From contig CANFTW010000002.1 of NCBI GenBank assembly GCA_947450025.1, positions 248,001-312,000 of the forward strand: 64,000 nucleotides of DNA. Direction: 5' to 3'. Positions within the stretch are counted from its first letter, which is position 1. Every line of letters begins with the position of its first letter. A program made the translations under genes and the position numbers. Positions 61,253-64,000 of the stretch are shown here, piece after piece. The notes beneath the pieces were generated by a model. The model was given only the letters and a program-made list of their open reading frames with translations. It was not told the origin of the DNA and ran no database searches. The DNA comes from Bacteroidota bacterium (GTDB lineage Bacteria > Bacteroidota > Bacteroidia > B-17B0 > Aurantibacillaceae).

Positions 61253-64000
61253 TTATTTTATGTAGGGTATAAACAAATCGACTTGAGTACCTATGGGTTC
61301 TTTCTTATCATTATACAAATCTATAATATTTACATTTAAATTAGATTGATGTAAGTTATTTAAAATTCGCACCCTATCTTTTGTTATTTTCATTCCTAAT
61401 GATTTATGTCTTGCGGCCGGTTGAAGACTTTGAATAGCCCTAGATTTTTCTCTGCCAATCCCATCATCTATTATCGAGATTTTTATAAATTGATTCACGA
61501 CTTTAATTGATATTGTCATTTTCCCAAAACCATCTTTAGGATTAATGCCATGTAAAATGGCATTTTCGAGATAAGGTTGAATTAACATTGGAGGAATCTC
61601 ATCATAATCTCCATCAATTGAATCATCTATTTGAATTGTGTAATCAAATTTGTTTTCGAAACGCATACGCTCCAATTCTAAATATAACCTTAAGGCTTCA
61701 ACATCTTCATTAATGGTAACGGTAGGCTTTTCTGAATTATTTAATATAATTCGAATTAATTTGGCAAATTTATTTAAATATTTTGCAGCTTCATCGCCTT
61801 TACTATTTAAAATATAATGTTGAATAGAGTTTAAGGAGTTAAACACAAAATGCGGATTCATTTGAGCTCTTAAAGCTTTTAACTCAGCTTTTGAAACTTC
61901 AACTAACTGTTCAAATTCTGCTTGTTGCTTTCTTTTAATTTGCCTAACACGTAATCTAAAAATAACAATGACTATCGCAGAAATAAATAAAATACACATC
62001 ATTATAAACCACCATGTTTTATAAAAAGGAGATTCAATAGTAAATATAAAAACTACAGGTTCTATGTTCCAAATCCCTTCATTGTTACAACTCTTGACTT
62101 TAAATGTGTATTTGCCTGGAGGGAGATTATCGTATTTGGTAGAATTAACATCCGTATAGGGGCTCCAATCTTTGTCGTAGTTTTCTAGTTTATAGGAGTA
62201 TAAAACTTTTTCAGGTGCTGTTAAACAAATGCCATCAAAATAAAAACTAATGTTATTTAAAGAATAAGGTAATTTAGAGCCGCTTTCTAAAAGTGTATCC
62301 GCATAGGCTAATTTGATAGTTGTGATGTTTGTTTTTGACAAATTATCATTCGCTAAAAATTCTTTTGGATTATATCTAATTAACCCATTAACAGTTCCAA
62401 ACCAAATACTACTATCATTATCTTCGAAAATTCCATGTGAATTTGATTCAACTCCGGTGAATCCATCATTTTTGCCATATTTCAATATATCTATAAAATC
62501 GTACTGAAGTTTATTAACATCAATTCGATTAACGCCTTGATTAGTTCCTGCCCATAAAAAATTACTGTTTTTAGTAATACCAATAGCGTATACTAATTCA
62601 GAATTTAGTCCGTCCTTTTCTGAAATCAATTTATAGCGGTGCTTCTCTATATTAAACATTAAGACACCATTTAATGTCGCAGCATATAAATTGCCATATT
62701 TATCTTTACACAAATCAAAGGCTGTAGTGACAGGCTCTGGCGATGTAATCGTTTGTCTTTTAAATTGATTGTTTTCTAATTTATATAAACCTTCTAAATA
62801 TGTGCCTGCCCAAATATTTCCTTTTTGATCTTCGATAATACTCCATACCGCATAGCCGTCTTTTTCATTAGTTTTAATTGGCAATTTATAATATGTTGTT
62901 AGGTAGGAATTGCCATTTTTTTTCATAGAACACAATCCGTTTTGTCCACCTATCCAAATCACATTTTTACTATCTTTATAAAAGCAATTAATTGGCGATT
63001 CTTGTTTAAAGGATTTTCCAAAACTGATATTCTCGATTTTTTCATTCTTTAAAATAGAAATTCCTTTTTCGCTTCCTAACCAAATTGAACCATCGTCTGA
63101 AGGAAGAAGAGCTGCAACTTTATTATCTAATAAGCCTTGTTTAACTGAATAGTTTTTAAAAAAACCATTTGAAAATTTAAAGACGCCATTTCCTTCAGTT
63201 CCAAACCATAAATTCTTATTAAAGTCTCTTGTAATTTGATATATAAAAGCACTACCCAAACCATTTTGTTTATCATATACTGTAAACCCTTTGCCTCGAT
63301 ATCGATACAAGCCACTATGTGTTCCTATCCACAAATTATCTTCATAATCAATTAATAAAGAACGAATATGATTTGAATTATTATCAAAACCGATGTTATA
63401 ATAAGTGGGTTCGTTGCCCGTAAAACTGATTAATCCTGATTTTGAGCCAATCCAGATAGTTCCATTCTTATCACACAAAACACTTGTAATTTCTTCATCA
63501 ATTAATCCGTTACTAATATGAAAAATTTGACAGGTGTTTTTTTCTAAATCATATGTATATAAGCCGAAATTAGTTCCGACATACAACAAGGTTTGATCGT
63601 TATTTATAGAAAAGGATGATACGTTAACGCTATCAATAATCAATTTAATTTTTTTAGTTAGCTTGTTTTGAATAAACAATCCTTTATTCGTTCCTATTAA
63701 TACTCCATGTTTAACTGAATGAAATAAACTAGTGATATTTGTGTTTTTAAAAAAGGGGATTTGAATGACTTTTTTACCGTCCCAAATACATAAACCTTTA
63801 TTTGTGCCTGTCCATAAACCAATATTAGGTTCTAAACAAAAACTAGTCACATGATTAGATGGCAATCCGTCTTTTACATAGTAATTACTAATCTTTCCTT
63901 TTACTTTATCAATAACACTTAATCCATTAATAGTTCCAATTGTCATTAAATGAAACTGATCTTCTATAATCGCATTAACATAATGATTAGCTAATCCATT
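61253..64000 (-). CDS. two-component sensor histidine kinase with beta-propeller sensor, truncated by window edge
   Basis: 915 residues are visible. The frame is open to base 64000, so the N-terminus is missing and the ATG at 63946 is not the real start. Most of the protein is a two-component-regulator propeller of repeats such as LWIGTHSGLYRYRGKG and IWLGSEKGISILKNE. Next come a Y_Y_Y domain (YSYKLENYDKDWSPYTDVNS, PPGKYTFKVKSCNNEG), one membrane helix (IMMCILFISAIVIVIFRLRV) and a LytS-type kinase core with NPHFVFNSLNSIQHYILNS and an HATPase (LIQPYLENAILHGI). Propeller sensors usually detect periplasmic signals. The LytTR regulator follows at once. Confidence 0.9.
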   Translation of the reverse strand, partial: NGLANHYVNAIIEDQFHLMTIGTINGLSVIDKVKGKISNYYVKDGLPSNHVTSFCLEPNIGLWTGTNKGLCIWDGKKVIQIPFFKNTNITSLFHSVKHGVLIGTNKGLFIQNKLTKKIKLIIDSVNVSSFSINNDQTLLYVGTNFGLYTYDLEKNTCQIFHISNGLIDEEITSVLCDKNGTIWIGSKSGLISFTGNEPTYYNIGFDNNSNHIRSLLIDYEDNLWIGTHSGLYRYRGKGFTVYDKQNGLGSAFIYQITRDFNKNLWFGTEGNGVFKFSNGFFKNYSVKQGLLDNKVAALLPSDDGSIWLGSEKGISILKNEKIENISFGKSFKQESPINCFYKDSKNVIWIGGQNGLCSMKKNGNSYLTTYYKLPIKTNEKDGYAVWSIIEDQKGNIWAGTYLEGLYKLENNQFKRQTITSPEPVTTAFDLCKDKYGNLYAATLNGVLMFNIEKHRYKLISEKDGLNSELVYAIGITKNSNFLWAGTNQGVNRIDVNKLQYDFIDILKYGKNDGFTGVESNSHGIFEDNDSSIWFGTVNGLIRYNPKEFLANDNLSKTNITTIKLAYADTLLESGSKLPYSLNNISFYFDGICLTAPEKVLYSYKLENYDKDWSPYTDVNSTKYDNLPPGKYTFKVKSCNNEGIWNIEPVVFIFTIESPFYKTWWFIMMCILFISAIVIVIFRLRVRQIKRKQQAEFEQLVEVSKAELKALRAQMNPHFVFNSLNSIQHYILNSKGDEAAKYLNKFAKLIRIILNNSEKPTVTINEDVEALRLYLELERMRFENKFDYTIQIDDSIDGDYDEIPPMLIQPYLENAILHGINPKDGFGKMTISIKVVNQFIKISIIDDGIGREKSRAIQSLQPAARHKSLGMKITKDRVRILNNLHQSNLNVNIIDLYNDKKEPIGTQVDLFIPYIK

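Noticed and set aside
1-64000. tRNA, rRNA, CRISPR arrays, insertion sequences or phage genes
   Set aside because: No cloverleaf-like stretch, rRNA core, regular spaced repeat array, transposase or integrase motif was seen in gaps or frames; a tRNA or covariance search was not run.

Overview
This 64 kb window is from the chromosome of a low-GC Bacteroidota bacterium. Four things point there: type IX secretion (T9SS) C-terminal sorting domains, families largely confined to the phylum (IPExxxVDY, DUF2480, DUF6340-like, HU-CCDC81/SPOR, YtxJ), a short RpoD-like primary sigma factor of 288 residues, and many promoters with the Bacteroidota -7 element TAnnTTTG. A genus cannot be named from sequence alone. 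The murein is probably of the meso-DAP type, because MurE carries DNPR. I saw no rRNA, tRNA, CRISPR array, insertion sequence or prophage.

Layout. 1-5.2 kb, mostly minus strand: an edge-truncated lipoprotein, gatA, tatA, then mce (plus), a DUF6340-like lipoprotein, ispF and a PlsC-like acyltransferase. 5.3-21.7 kb, plus strand: a complete division and cell-wall (dcw) cluster, mraZ-rsmH-ftsL-ftsI-murE-mraY-murD-(orphan MurD C-terminal domain)-ftsW-murG-murC-ftsQ-ftsA-ftsZ. It is preceded by four 10-bp MraZ-like boxes and closed by a strong terminator. 21.7-30.5 kb: an accessory block of two paralogous 312-residue TPR proteins flanking a divergent VWA protein, a third TPR protein built from two duplicated halves, and a T9SS metalloprotease. 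30.5-38.9 kb: sodA, rpe, the primary sigma factor, recN, an IPExxxVDY protein, a decayed island with two pseudogenes, aroA, an outer-membrane protein, and DUF2480 and DUF59 Fe-S genes. 38.9-47.9 kb: a LysM-containing DUF1571-like protein, an HU-SPOR protein, an amino-acid oxidase-like flavoprotein, a rimB-rimK-deacylase cluster and a BamA-like outer-membrane protein. 47.9-56.2 kb: lipA, OsmC, ytxJ with a tiny lipoprotein, ung, hemW, recX, an rRNA/tRNA m5C methyltransferase, ybaB and phoH. 56.3-64 kb: a 1360-residue T9SS metalloprotease with exact 216-bp Ig-like repeats, and a LytTR regulator with a propeller-type sensor kinase cut by the right edge.

How the genes fit together. The dcw cluster makes lipid II and assembles the septum. 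rimB-rimK plus the M14-like deacylase look like a protein-tailoring module. The TPR/VWA block and the two T9SS proteases form the envelope and secreted part. The items most worth following are the orphan MurD C-terminal domain gene, the 10-bp-phased MraZ boxes, the TPR-VWA-TPR cassette, the rimBK-deacylase cluster, and the genes whose -7 element lies only 3-7 nt before the start codon, suggesting leaderless mRNAs.
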